DNA of 64,000 nucleotides from Agrilactobacillus composti DSM 18527 = JCM 14202 (GTDB taxonomy: Bacteria > Bacillota > Bacilli > Lactobacillales > Lactobacillaceae): the NCBI RefSeq assembly GCF_001436375.1, contig NZ_AZGA01000084.1, positions 61,173-125,172 on the forward strand, read 5' to 3'. Shown here one piece after another: positions 46,194-54,344 of this stretch; positions within the stretch are counted from its first letter, which is position 1; each line of letters starts with the position of its first letter. The notes under the pieces are model-generated. The model made no database searches and was not told where the DNA came from. It saw only the letters and a program-made list of their open reading frames with translations. The position numbers and the translations under genes were made by a program.

Positions 46194-47381
46194 TTGGATA
46201 ATAAGACTGATAATTCCAAACGATCGATTTTCTTCCGCTGGTTTTTAAACAGTAAAGTGACAGTTTTTTTGCTTAATGTTATTTTAGCTTTACTGATCAT
46301 CTTCTTGTTCACCAAGGTGGACTTCGTATTTGCCCCGGTGGGTAAATTTATCAATGTGGTGGGGCCGCCCATTGCTATCGCCGCCGTATTTTATTATTTG
46401 ATGAATCCAGTGGTGGAATGGCTTGAAAAAAAATGGTCGGTGCCCAAATTATTGACGATCAGTTTATTGTTTATCTTATTGATTGGTTTGATTGTTTTAG
46501 GCATTAGTTTATTAATTCCAGTGATTCAAAAACAAGTTCAATCTTTTGCGGCCAATTGGCCTGGTTATGTCACGAATGTTCAGGCTTGGTTACAAGATAT
46601 ATCCGGTCGGCCAGAATTTCGTTCCGTTAAAGCCCAACTCAATACCTCCACCAGTACGATTATTAAGGGGGTCAGCAGCTGGTTCCAAAGTGATTTTATG
46701 AAGACCTTTTCCAATATTGGTTCAGCTGTGGGCATGGTAACGGCGATTATCATCAATGTGGTGACAGCGCCATTTATTTTATTTTTCATGTTGAAAGATG
46801 GGGGTCGTTTGAAGGCGGACCTGGTCAACTTTGCCCCTGTTCGCTTTCGGGTGGGGATGCGCAATACCTTAACGGAGATCAATAACTCCATTAGTTCTTA
46901 TATCCGGGGCCAACTAACGGTGGCTTTTTGGGTATTTGTGATGTTTACCGTGGGGTATTTGATCATCGGTCAAAAGTATGCCTTAACCCTGGGTTTAGTG
47001 GCCGGGGCCTGCAATCTGATCCCTTATGTGGGGTCGTTTTTAGCCATGGTACCTTCTGTATTGATTGCGGCCTTTACCTCCCCGAGAATGTTGATCGCCG
47101 TAGCCATTGTTTTTATTATCGAACAAACCATTGAAGGCCGGGTCATCTCACCGCTGGTCATGGGGAGTAAGCTGGAAATGCATCCAGTGACCACGATCAT
47201 CGTCTTATTGACTGCCGGCAATTTATTTGGTTTTTTAGGGGTTGTTTTAGGGATTCCTGGTTATGCAGTCTTAAAAATTATCGTCTCAAAATTATGGCGC
47301 TGGTTTAAAGTCGCTTCGGGCATGTATGAGGAAACGCCCCAGGCACAAATTCCTGTGAATGTGGATAAGCCAAAATCATAA
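46194..47381 (+). CDS. AI-2E family transporter (YueF/PerM-like)
   Basis: Membrane protein of 395 aa with about eight hydrophobic segments. Family signatures are APFILFFMLKDGGRLK, SSYIRGQLTVAFWVF, ALTLGLVAGACNLIPYVGSFLAMVP and IEQTIEGRVISPLVMG. Named after the E. coli autoinducer-2 exporter, but many members appear to be ion antiporters; the substrate here is unknown. The start is TTG at 46194 with AAGGAGGGG about 6 bases upstream. It is likely an operon with the GutA-like gene. Confidence 0.9.
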   Translation: MDNKTDNSKRSIFFRWFLNSKVTVFLLNVILALLIIFLFTKVDFVFAPVGKFINVVGPPIAIAAVFYYLMNPVVEWLEKKWSVPKLLTISLLFILLIGLIVLGISLLIPVIQKQVQSFAANWPGYVTNVQAWLQDISGRPEFRSVKAQLNTSTSTIIKGVSSWFQSDFMKTFSNIGSAVGMVTAIIINVVTAPFILFFMLKDGGRLKADLVNFAPVRFRVGMRNTLTEINNSISSYIRGQLTVAFWVFVMFTVGYLIIGQKYALTLGLVAGACNLIPYVGSFLAMVPSVLIAAFTSPRMLIAVAIVFIIEQTIEGRVISPLVMGSKLEMHPVTTIIVLLTAGNLFGFLGVVLGIPGYAVLKIIVSKLWRWFKVASGMYEETPQAQIPVNVDKPKS

Positions 47382-47388
47382 AAAACCA

Positions 47389-47437
47389 AAAAAAAAGACC
47401 TGACTGAAGAATTTTTCTCCAGTGGGGTCTATTTTTA
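47389..47437. terminator. bidirectional terminator
   Basis: AGACC...ACTG pairs with CAGT...GGTCT. T runs follow on both strands; the minus-strand one is nine Ts, so it is strongest for rpsN. Confidence 0.8.
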
Positions 47438-47441
47438 TAAA

Positions 47442-47711
47442 TTACCAGCTAGCTTTACGAACACCCGGGATTTGACCCTTGTGGGCGAGTTCTCTAAAGT
47501 TGATCCGAGACATGCCGAACTTACGCATAAAGGCATGGGGCCGACCATCTAATTGGTCCCGGCGATGAATGCGGACAGGAGAAGCATTGCGGGGTAATTT
47601 AGATAAAGCCACGTAATCACCTTTAGCCTTTAGTTCTTCGCGAACTTGAGCATACTTGGCGACGGTTGCTTCAATCTTCTTTTCCTTAGCAATTTTTGAT
47701 TTTTTAGCCAT
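47442..47711 (-). CDS. rpsN: 30S ribosomal protein S14, zinc-free (C-minus) form
   Basis: Small-subunit protein of 89 aa. The length and the absence of any cysteine mark the long, zinc-independent S14 type; zinc-binding S14 is about 61 aa with two CxxC motifs. Conserved [22 protein letters not shown] ends the protein. In Bacillus the equivalent paralogue is induced on zinc starvation by Zur. It is a single gene with its own terminator. A TATACT box lies about 100 bases upstream. No clear zinc-repressor site was recognised. Confidence 0.96.
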   Translation of the reverse strand: MAKKSKIAKEKKIEATVAKYAQVREELKAKGDYVALSKLPRNASPVRIHRRDQLDGRPHAFMRKFGMSRINFRELAHKGQIPGVRKASW

Positions 47712-47807
47712 TCAGTAAACACCTCTTTTATAGTGGCTTTTTGTTCAGTTTAGGCGAACGAATTCGCGATATTTATCGTTAGCAATAGAGTCATGGGTTA
47801 GTATAAC

Positions 47808-47837
47808 ACAAACGGCTTACTTATGAAAAGTAAGCCG
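47808..47837 (-). terminator. terminator after guaC
   Basis: CGGCTTACTT pairs with AAGTAAGCCG with a 5-base loop; read on the minus strand TTTG follows. Confidence 0.75.
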
Positions 47838-47855
47838 CTGGTTAAATTTAAGAAT

Positions 47856-48845
47856 TTAGATAGTATCACCATTGAAAATTGAGTTTTTAACGATGACATA
47901 ATCTACTGTCCGTAAGGAGTCTAAATCACGGCCCCCGGCGTAAGAAATGGAAGACTGCAGATCTTCATGCATTTCAGTCAACGTATCAGAAATATGGCCT
48001 TTATAAGGTAACAACATTTTTTTACCTTCAACGTTATGGTGATCACCTTTTTGATAAGAAGAAGCTGAGCCATAGTATTCTTTGAAGATTTCGCCATCTT
48101 TTTTCACAGTTTTGCCAGGTGTTTCTTCATGGCCAGCAAATAAAGAACCAATCATGACCATGGAAGCACCGAAGCGGATGGATTTAGCAATATCGCCATT
48201 GGTGCGAACACCACCATCGGCGATAATTGGTTTGCGGGCGGCCTTGGCACACCAGCGCACGGCAGCTAATTGCCAGCCCCCAGTGCCAAAACCAGTTTTG
48301 ATCTTAGTGATACAAACTTTACCAGGGCCAATGCCGACTTTCGTGGCATCAGCGCCAGCATTTTCAAGTTCACGAACACCTTCAGGCGTCCCCACGTTAC
48401 CGGCAATCACGAAAGTATCAGGCAAGGCTTGTTTGATATGTTGAATCATGTCGATGACAGTTTGGGAATGGCCATGGGCCACGTCGATGGTAATAAATTC
48501 AGGGTTTAATTTTTCAGCAGCTAAAGCATTAATAAAGTCGTATTCATCAGGTTTAACGCCCACACTAATCGAGGCGAAGAGGTTTTTAGCATGCATATTT
48601 TTGACGAAGTCTAAACGTTTTTCTGGTTCAAACCGATGCATGATATAAAAGTAATCGTTAGTTGCTAACCATTCGGCCAAGGGTGCGTCGATAATGGTTT
48701 GCATGTTTGCAGGAACAACAGGAATTTTGAAGCGGTGTCCACCAAAATTGACGGTCGTATCAGCCTCTGAGCGGCTTTTGATGATACATTTGTTAGGAAC
48801 CAGTTGGATATCTTCATAGTCGAAAACCTGTAGCTCATTAATCAT
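47856..48845 (-). CDS. guaC: GMP reductase
   Basis: Converts GMP to IMP with NADPH (329 aa). It is a TIM-barrel IMPDH/GMPR protein without CBS domains. The catalytic cysteine is in GPGKVCITK and the GMP loops are [11 protein letters not shown] and [24 protein letters not shown] near the start is typical of the GuaC2 type. The start at 48845 has GGAG 10 bases upstream; the open frame extends nine codons further without support. It appears to have its own promoter. Confidence 0.95.
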   Translation of the reverse strand: MINELQVFDYEDIQLVPNKCIIKSRSEADTTVNFGGHRFKIPVVPANMQTIIDAPLAEWLATNDYFYIMHRFEPEKRLDFVKNMHAKNLFASISVGVKPDEYDFINALAAEKLNPEFITIDVAHGHSQTVIDMIQHIKQALPDTFVIAGNVGTPEGVRELENAGADATKVGIGPGKVCITKIKTGFGTGGWQLAAVRWCAKAARKPIIADGGVRTNGDIAKSIRFGASMVMIGSLFAGHEETPGKTVKKDGEIFKEYYGSASSYQKGDHHNVEGKKMLLPYKGHISDTLTEMHEDLQSSISYAGGRDLDSLRTVDYVIVKNSIFNGDTI

Positions 48846-48881
48846 ATTTGAATCGCTCCTATTCAGTAACAATTTCAGGAC

Positions 48882-48909
48882 AAAAAAACAAGGCCCATAC
48901 GAGCCTTGT
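48882..48909 (-). terminator. terminator of the corA-osmC-gshA transcript
   Basis: Read on the minus strand, ACAAGGC pairs with GCCTTGT and a run of seven Ts follows. Confidence 0.8.
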
Positions 48910-48911
48910 AT

Positions 48912-48940
48912 AATTTACCTAATTTACGATGAAAAGTCAA
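48912..48940 (-). promoter_or_regulatory. candidate guaC promoter
   Basis: On the minus strand TTGACT and TAAATT are separated by 17 bases. The predicted start point falls inside the upstream operon's terminator stem. Confidence 0.5.
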
Positions 48941-48994
48941 ATAAATACTGTTATTTATTATAAATTTTCTTAAAACACGAAAGATAAATCCTGT

Positions 48995-50488
48995 TTACTG
49001 CTTTATTGTACCAAATTTAGCAATTAACCAAGCATCAACGTCCCGGGCGTTCGCAAACTGGATTTGGGTCACCGTGTCTTTTTGACGTTGGCATTTTAAA
49101 TGAACGACACCTTTAGACCAATCCACATCTAAGCCATGAATAATGGCCCGTTCCACCAATAACTGCTGGCTGGGACTAAGCTTATCAGCTAAAACGGGCA
49201 GAGCGGTGGTGTTGTCTTTTAAATAAGCTTGAAAGTGGGCCTGACCTTGTTTTAGACCAAAAGGTACAAGGCTATGGGCCTGGATCTGATCGGCCACTCT
49301 GGCACCAAGCGTCAGCTGCGGATCATCGATTTGCTGTTGCAGGGTGGTCAAAATATTGGCAAATACGGCCGGCAGATCTAACGTGGCAATTAAATCATAG
49401 AGCTGATCAAAATAAGCCTTTGCCCGGGTCTTAAACCACTTTGGTTGACTGTGGGGTTCACCTAAGGCAACTTGTTCATTTAACTGGTTGGCCTGGGTAT
49501 AGGCTTGATCCATATCAGCCGGGGGTTGTTGGATCAGACTGTTGAGCACCATTAATTTAATAAAAAGCAGGCGATTGTTGCCCACTAGATCCCGTTCATA
49601 AGGATCTAAATCAAACATGCGCATCTCCAGGTACTTGATACCATTTTTTTCCAGAGTGGTGAGGTCATCGGCTGCCTTTACCCGGACTGGGCCATAGAAT
49701 TCATGGGTAGAAAAGAATTGGTTATTGGCGATATAGTGATCAATAGCATCAATTTGAGCGCGCAATGATTGATAACCGATTTTGATATCAGGCGTGTTAC
49801 TAAAGCCATAAGAGCTGGAGCGAATGCTGCGGACGGGTGCTTGTAAATCAGCAGGCAAGCGCCAATAATGATTTTCAGTAATCGGGGATGCGCCGAAAAA
49901 GTAAGTGATCAACCAGCGATCTAAGGCCATATTTTGGGAGATGCGAAAATAAAGCTCATTTTTAAAAGCAACAAAACTCTGATCAAGGGTGTTTTTTTGA
50001 TCATTATAGAGTTTTTCAAAAATAGTTTCGGGGATACTCACATTAATGTGTAAACCGGTGATCAATTCTTGTTCCACCCCATATACTTTTTTCAGGTAAT
50101 CGCGATAGGATTGAAACTTTGGTCGGCCAAAGTGGGTTGAAATGAATTGTTTATCAGTGGTGGATAACCGTGGTGGCATACTTAAAGGCCAAATAACTTC
50201 ATCTGGCCGTAGATGTTTTTGCACGATACTTTGCAAAACATCTAGATATTCTAAAACTTCAGCTTCCCGATTCTTGGGAATTGTGACGAGTTCCATCTGG
50301 GATTCGCCAAAGTCCGATTGCAAAGTTGGGTGGTAATTTCTGGAACCAAATTCGCTGGGATAAGGATAATCACTGAGATGACCATCAGTCTTGAGGCGAT
50401 GTTCTTCAACTTCTACCCCCATCTTACTCAGGAGTAATTCCGAGGTAAGATTTAATTGTTTAATGGTTTCTTTTAAGTTCTTTAGCAT
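48995..50488 (-). CDS. gshA: glutamate-cysteine ligase (GshA)
   Basis: First enzyme of glutathione synthesis, joining Glu and Cys (497 aa). SEFGSRNYHPTLQSDFGESQMELVT near residues 45-70 and GLHINVSIP near 144 match the Gram-positive GCS family. The length corresponds to the ligase domain alone; the ATP-grasp domain of fused GshF is absent, so the product is gamma-glutamylcysteine unless a separate synthetase exists. GAGGTG precedes the ATG. It is the third gene after corA and osmC on this strand. Confidence 0.92.
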   Translation of the reverse strand: MLKNLKETIKQLNLTSELLLSKMGVEVEEHRLKTDGHLSDYPYPSEFGSRNYHPTLQSDFGESQMELVTIPKNREAEVLEYLDVLQSIVQKHLRPDEVIWPLSMPPRLSTTDKQFISTHFGRPKFQSYRDYLKKVYGVEQELITGLHINVSIPETIFEKLYNDQKNTLDQSFVAFKNELYFRISQNMALDRWLITYFFGASPITENHYWRLPADLQAPVRSIRSSSYGFSNTPDIKIGYQSLRAQIDAIDHYIANNQFFSTHEFYGPVRVKAADDLTTLEKNGIKYLEMRMFDLDPYERDLVGNNRLLFIKLMVLNSLIQQPPADMDQAYTQANQLNEQVALGEPHSQPKWFKTRAKAYFDQLYDLIATLDLPAVFANILTTLQQQIDDPQLTLGARVADQIQAHSLVPFGLKQGQAHFQAYLKDNTTALPVLADKLSPSQQLLVERAIIHGLDVDWSKGVVHLKCQRQKDTVTQIQFANARDVDAWLIAKFGTIKQ

Positions 50489-50507
50489 CGCGTCACCTCA
50501 ATATTTT

Positions 50508-50903
50508 TTATGCTTGGGCAATTACCAACTGGGTATCCACATCAATAGTCCCTTGAATGGACTGAACCACGGTACAAGAGCGATGGGTCATTTTTAAGAT
50601 CAGGGCGAGTTTTTCATCTGTCGCTTTGGCGCCACGGACCGTCAAGACCATCTTGAGTGCTTTAACTTGATTAGGAGCTGTATCAGCTTGAATCATGGTG
50701 CTTTCAATACTTAAATCAGAATAAGGAATTTTTGAGTTTTCTAAAATGATTCGATAAGTGCCTAGGGTACAAGCTGCTGCAGCGGTTTGCAGGAGTTTGA
50801 CCGGTGAAACTTCACCGCTACCGTGGCCGATATGCACGGTTTGCCCCTTGTTGGTCATGACCATGCCCGCATCGTTTAAATTAACTGTTAAATGTTTTTC
50901 CAT
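50508..50903 (-). CDS. OsmC family peroxiredoxin-like protein
   Basis: Protein of 131 aa of the OsmC/Ohr fold. Two conserved cysteines are visible in AAAACTLGTYR and HRSCTVVQSI, consistent with thiol peroxidase activity against organic hydroperoxides. It lies between corA and gshA with 11- and 19-base gaps. The pairing with gshA suggests a shared thiol-redox theme. The ribosome binding site is weak (AGG close to the ATG). Confidence 0.9.
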   Translation of the reverse strand: MEKHLTVNLNDAGMVMTNKGQTVHIGHGSGEVSPVKLLQTAAAACTLGTYRIILENSKIPYSDLSIESTMIQADTAPNQVKALKMVLTVRGAKATDEKLALILKMTHRSCTVVQSIQGTIDVDTQLVIAQA

Positions 50904-50914
50904 AACCTATCATC

Positions 50915-51859
50915 TCACTTAAAATATTTTTTTTGCCAGAATCTAAAGGCAACTATTAAAGATATCACGACAGAAATTATAATGGTAATGATCCAACTGA
51001 TATGATACTTGGATACCGGCAGATCCACGTTCATACCATAAAAAGAGAACACTAAAGTTGGAATTGTTAGAATAATTGAATAAGTCGTTAAAAATTTCAT
51101 AACTTGGTTCATATTGTTGTTGATGATTGAAGAGTAGGTATCAGTGGTTTCATTGATGATTGTATTGGAGATCTGGGCCATTTCCACAGCTTGTTGATTT
51201 TCAATGAGGATATCATCCAAAAAATCATCGGTGGCTTCACTGAGTTTAAAAGTGCTCACCCGATGCAATGTTTCTAACACATTACGATCAGTTCTAAGGG
51301 AGAGTAAAAAATAAACTAACCCGCGTTGCACCCCCATTAAACTATAGAGTTGTTCATTTTGTAAAGAAACTTGCAGGCGATTTTCCACATGTTCACGGAC
51401 CCGGTTCATATCCTTGAGGTAACGCTGGTAATTAGAAATGATATGACTGATGATTTGCAGACAGCCTTTGTAAGGGTTTTTAATATCTAAAGCACGGCGA
51501 TTGTCAGAAAAAGAATCTAAAAAAGGCTTGCGGGTAATGCTGATGGTGATTAAAAAATCATCTTTGATCAATAGCCCAATGGGGGTAGTTCGGTAAGTGA
51601 AGTTGTGGTTTTTTTGACGTTTAATCTGGGGAACGTCAAAGATGACTAAAGTGGTTTTGTAATCTTCGTCGTATTCTGTCCGCGCGCTTTCATCACGATC
51701 AAGACTGTAATAGATGTAATCCAAAGGCACATTGGTTTTACTTTGGAGTTGTTTGATTTCTTCTGGCGTGGGGTCCAGGGCATTGATCCACATTCCCGGT
51801 TTGATGTTGGTTTGTTTTACCAATTTATTCTTGCTATCATAATCATATGCCAGTAACAT
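50915..51859 (-). CDS. corA: CorA family divalent cation channel
   Basis: Membrane protein of 314 aa importing Mg2+ (or Co2+/Ni2+). A long cytoplasmic N-terminal domain is followed by two C-terminal helices with the selectivity motif FYGMNVDLP between them and a basic end (QKKYFK). GGGAG precedes the ATG. It is the first gene of the corA-osmC-gshA operon and divergent from rlmA. Confidence 0.94.
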   Translation of the reverse strand: MLLAYDYDSKNKLVKQTNIKPGMWINALDPTPEEIKQLQSKTNVPLDYIYYSLDRDESARTEYDEDYKTTLVIFDVPQIKRQKNHNFTYRTTPIGLLIKDDFLITISITRKPFLDSFSDNRRALDIKNPYKGCLQIISHIISNYQRYLKDMNRVREHVENRLQVSLQNEQLYSLMGVQRGLVYFLLSLRTDRNVLETLHRVSTFKLSEATDDFLDDILIENQQAVEMAQISNTIINETTDTYSSIINNNMNQVMKFLTTYSIILTIPTLVFSFYGMNVDLPVSKYHISWIITIIISVVISLIVAFRFWQKKYFK

Positions 51860-51932
51860 TTATTGAACTCCCTCTTATGTATATTTTGATTGTCATAATT
51901 CTAACATATCCGGGATAGAAGAGGTCATTTTC

Positions 51933-52766
51933 GTGAAAAAAAACGCCATCAGCGCCCACTTTTTAAAAACACAACTAACAGCCCTGCGCTGTCCAGTCTG
52001 TCAGACACCGTTTGTGCAGGTAGCTGATAATGCTTTAATTTGTCAAAAAGGGCACAGTTTTGATATTGCCAAGAAGGGCTCGGTTTTTTTCTTAAAGGCC
52101 CCCGTGCCCACTGAATATACCACTGACATGTTGGCCAAACGCCAACACGTGATTCAAGCCGGCTTATTTGCCCCGGTTTTAAATCGGATTGCCACCTTAC
52201 TACAAGGCACAGCCGTGATTGATGCCGGCTGTGGGGAAGGTAGTCAAATCAAAACCATCGCTGCCAAGCACGTCGGCCACTACTTTGCCTTTGACATCTC
52301 CAAGCCAGCGATTAACTTAGCGGTTTCTGGTGCGGATTTTCGAGACGATACGGCATTTTTTGTAGCTGACTTAGCCCATATGCCTTTTGCCAGCAACCAT
52401 TTTTCAGATGTTATCAATATTTTATCTCCCAGCAATTATCAAGAGTTCAAACGCGTCCTCAAACCCCAAGGCCAAATTATCAAAGTGATGCCTAACGCCA
52501 ATTATTTACAAGAATTACGGCACTTGGTGTATCCTAGTGGGACTAAGGCCACCTATGACCCCAAACCGGTCCAAGATCATTTCAAGGCCAATTTTCCCCA
52601 GGCCATTTTTGAAACTCTGAAATATGATTTTCCACTAACACCAACATTGGCTGCGGACCTGTTTGCCATGACGCCGTTAACTTGGCAGGTGGCGCCTGAG
52701 CGCTTTGATATAAGCGCATTGACGACAATCACCGTAGATTTAAGTATCGCTTCTGTAACAATTTGA
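51933..52766 (+). CDS. rlmA: 23S rRNA (guanine-N1)-methyltransferase RlmA
   Basis: SAM-dependent methyltransferase of 277 aa. The N-terminal zinc finger is CPVCQ (C20, C23) with CQKGHSFD. The SAM motif is AVIDAGCGEGSQI, and INILSPSNYQEFKRVLKPQG follows the pattern of RlmA enzymes that modify helix 35 of 23S rRNA. The start is GTG at 51933 with GAGGT upstream. Confidence 0.92.
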   Translation: MKKNAISAHFLKTQLTALRCPVCQTPFVQVADNALICQKGHSFDIAKKGSVFFLKAPVPTEYTTDMLAKRQHVIQAGLFAPVLNRIATLLQGTAVIDAGCGEGSQIKTIAAKHVGHYFAFDISKPAINLAVSGADFRDDTAFFVADLAHMPFASNHFSDVINILSPSNYQEFKRVLKPQGQIIKVMPNANYLQELRHLVYPSGTKATYDPKPVQDHFKANFPQAIFETLKYDFPLTPTLAADLFAMTPLTWQVAPERFDISALTTITVDLSIASVTI

Positions 52767-52772
52767 TTACAG
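52753..52772 (+). repeat. inverted repeat over the rlmA stop codon
   Basis: CTGTAA and TTACAG arms with an 8-base spacer. No T run follows; role unknown. Confidence 0.4.
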
Positions 52773-52788
52773 AACTGTGTAAGCATTG

Positions 52789-52831
52789 AAACTTGGCTGT
52801 GTTAATGATATATTATTAACAAGGTTTTTTT
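52789..52831 (+). terminator. probable terminator of rlmA
   Basis: An imperfect stem with GTTAAT/ATTAAC core and outer AACTT/AAGGTT, followed by seven Ts. Confidence 0.5.
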
Positions 52832-53016
52832 CATAGGCTTTTCTCAGAAGATATTTTGATAAAAGGTTATGATCAAAGGTCTTACTAACGTAACGTTTTG
52901 CTGTGATTGCCACCGAAACGATGCGTTTTTTTTTGAGCTTTTTTTGACTTAGAATTGAACTATAGCCCGTGTATTTTCATAAAAACATGATAAAAACTTG
53001 AATGGAGCGAAAAAAT

Positions 53017-53526
53017 TTGACCAATCATATTGCATTATTTGAACCTTTGATGCCGTCAAATACAGGTAATATTGCCCGTACTTGTGCCGCCACAGATACT
53101 GTTTTACACCTTATCTATCCCCTTGGCTTTCGGACTGATGATAAATCTTTAAAACGGGCCGGCTTAGATTATTGGCATGATGTGAATATTGTCTATCATG
53201 ACGATTTAAAAGCTTTCTTAGCAACGATTCCAGATGATAAGTATCTATATTTAATCACGAAGTTTTCAGATGAAACGTATACTGATCGGGACTTTTCCGA
53301 TACAGCGGTGGATCATTATTTTCTTTTCGGTAAGGAAACCACCGGCTTGCCAGAAGACTTCATGCGCGACAACCCTGAAAAGTGTTTGCGTATCCCCATG
53401 ACGGATAAAGTGCGGGCCTTAAATTTATCCAATAGTGCCGCTATCGTCATTTTTGAAGCCTTGCGGCAACAGCAGTTTGCTGGTTTAGAAAGAGAACATA
53501 TTTATGAACATGATAAATTAAAATAA
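53017..53526 (+). CDS. trmL: tRNA (cytidine/uridine-2'-O-)-methyltransferase TrmL
   Basis: SPOUT-family methyltransferase of 169 aa that 2'-O-methylates the wobble base of tRNA-Leu. The knot motifs NHIALFEPLMPSNTGNIARTC, FLFGKETTGLP and RIPMTDKVRALNLSNSAAI are diagnostic. The start is TTG at 53017 because GGAG lies 9 bases upstream; the in-frame ATG at 53002 lacks a site. The 250-base gap before it contains several hairpins and T runs. Confidence 0.93.
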   Translation: MTNHIALFEPLMPSNTGNIARTCAATDTVLHLIYPLGFRTDDKSLKRAGLDYWHDVNIVYHDDLKAFLATIPDDKYLYLITKFSDETYTDRDFSDTAVDHYFLFGKETTGLPEDFMRDNPEKCLRIPMTDKVRALNLSNSAAIVIFEALRQQQFAGLEREHIYEHDKLK

Positions 53527-53549
53527 GTTTTTAAACCACAAGCTATCTT

Positions 53550-53587
53550 GAACTAAAGCAGAAATTATTTTTGCTTTAGTTCTTTTT
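53550..53587 (+). terminator. terminator after trmL
   Basis: GAACTAAAGCA pairs perfectly with TGCTTTAGTTC, then TTTTT. Confidence 0.9.
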
Positions 53588-53637
53588 AGTTGCAAGCTAT
53601 TTTGGCGGCGGTGATAATCGCCAGGAGGTAAATTAAC

Positions 53638-54225
53638 ATGATACATAACGAAGAATTGGGATTAGATAAAATTGAAGCTGGCCAGGATTATCAGAATTGT
53701 CATTTTTTGGTGGGTACCCAAAAAATCCGGATAGCCGATGTGAATTTTGTGAACTGTACCTTTGAACAAACCGATTTTAGCCATAGTGAATGGTTAGACT
53801 GTTCTTTTAAGGGGATCAATTTTTCAAATAAGCATTTTGAACAAAGCGTTTTTTACAGGGATAAGTTTGATACTTGTAATTTATTGGGCGTTGAATGCTT
53901 TGAGAACACGTGGAAAGATACGCAATTAAGCGCTTGTCGGGCTGATTATATTAACTTTAGCAGTTCAAAAATGACCCATTGTCAACTGCGAGATACCAGC
54001 TTCAAAGAAGCTTTATTTTACGATGTGACCTTCAATTCGGGGTTGTTAACAACTGATTGTACATTTGATGAGAGTAGTTTTTCCGGCTCGAAGTTAAAGG
54101 GCGTCGATCTGTCAAAAAGTGAGTTTACGACCATTGAATTTACACCAGCCTATTTGCAGGGGTTAATTATCAATCAATTTCAGGCGGCTAGTTTAATAGC
54201 CACGTTAGGTGTTGAAATCCGTTAA
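53638..54225 (+). CDS. pentapeptide-repeat protein
   Basis: Cytoplasmic protein of 195 aa built largely of pentapeptide repeats with the A(D/N)LxF/C-x-F pattern: VNFVNCTFEQTDFSHSEW, CSFKGINFSN, DTSFKEALFYDVTF and STLKGVDLS-like steps (SKLKGVDLSKSEF). These should form a right-handed quadrilateral helix of about 160 residues. The C-terminus (GLIINQFQAASLIATLGVEI) resembles the capping part of such proteins. Qnr/MfpA members mimic DNA and protect gyrase from quinolones or toxins, but many have no known role. AGGAGG lies 9 bases before the ATG. It is a single gene. Confidence 0.88.
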   Translation: MIHNEELGLDKIEAGQDYQNCHFLVGTQKIRIADVNFVNCTFEQTDFSHSEWLDCSFKGINFSNKHFEQSVFYRDKFDTCNLLGVECFENTWKDTQLSACRADYINFSSSKMTHCQLRDTSFKEALFYDVTFNSGLLTTDCTFDESSFSGSKLKGVDLSKSEFTTIEFTPAYLQGLIINQFQAASLIATLGVEIR

Positions 54226-54344
54226 CAATTATGGTCGCTTTTTCTTAAACATTTCATAATTTTATGGTTAACTGTTGAATGATAGGGCGATAGTTTGCTA
54301 AATTCAGGTTAGTAGCTGCCAAAATAGATAGTGGGGTGTTTTAA

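Noticed and set aside
48882..48940. Riboswitch or attenuator for guaC
   Set aside because: The hairpin is a simple terminator, there is no aptamer-sized leader, and the likely guaC promoter would start transcription inside the stem. It best serves the upstream gshA operon.
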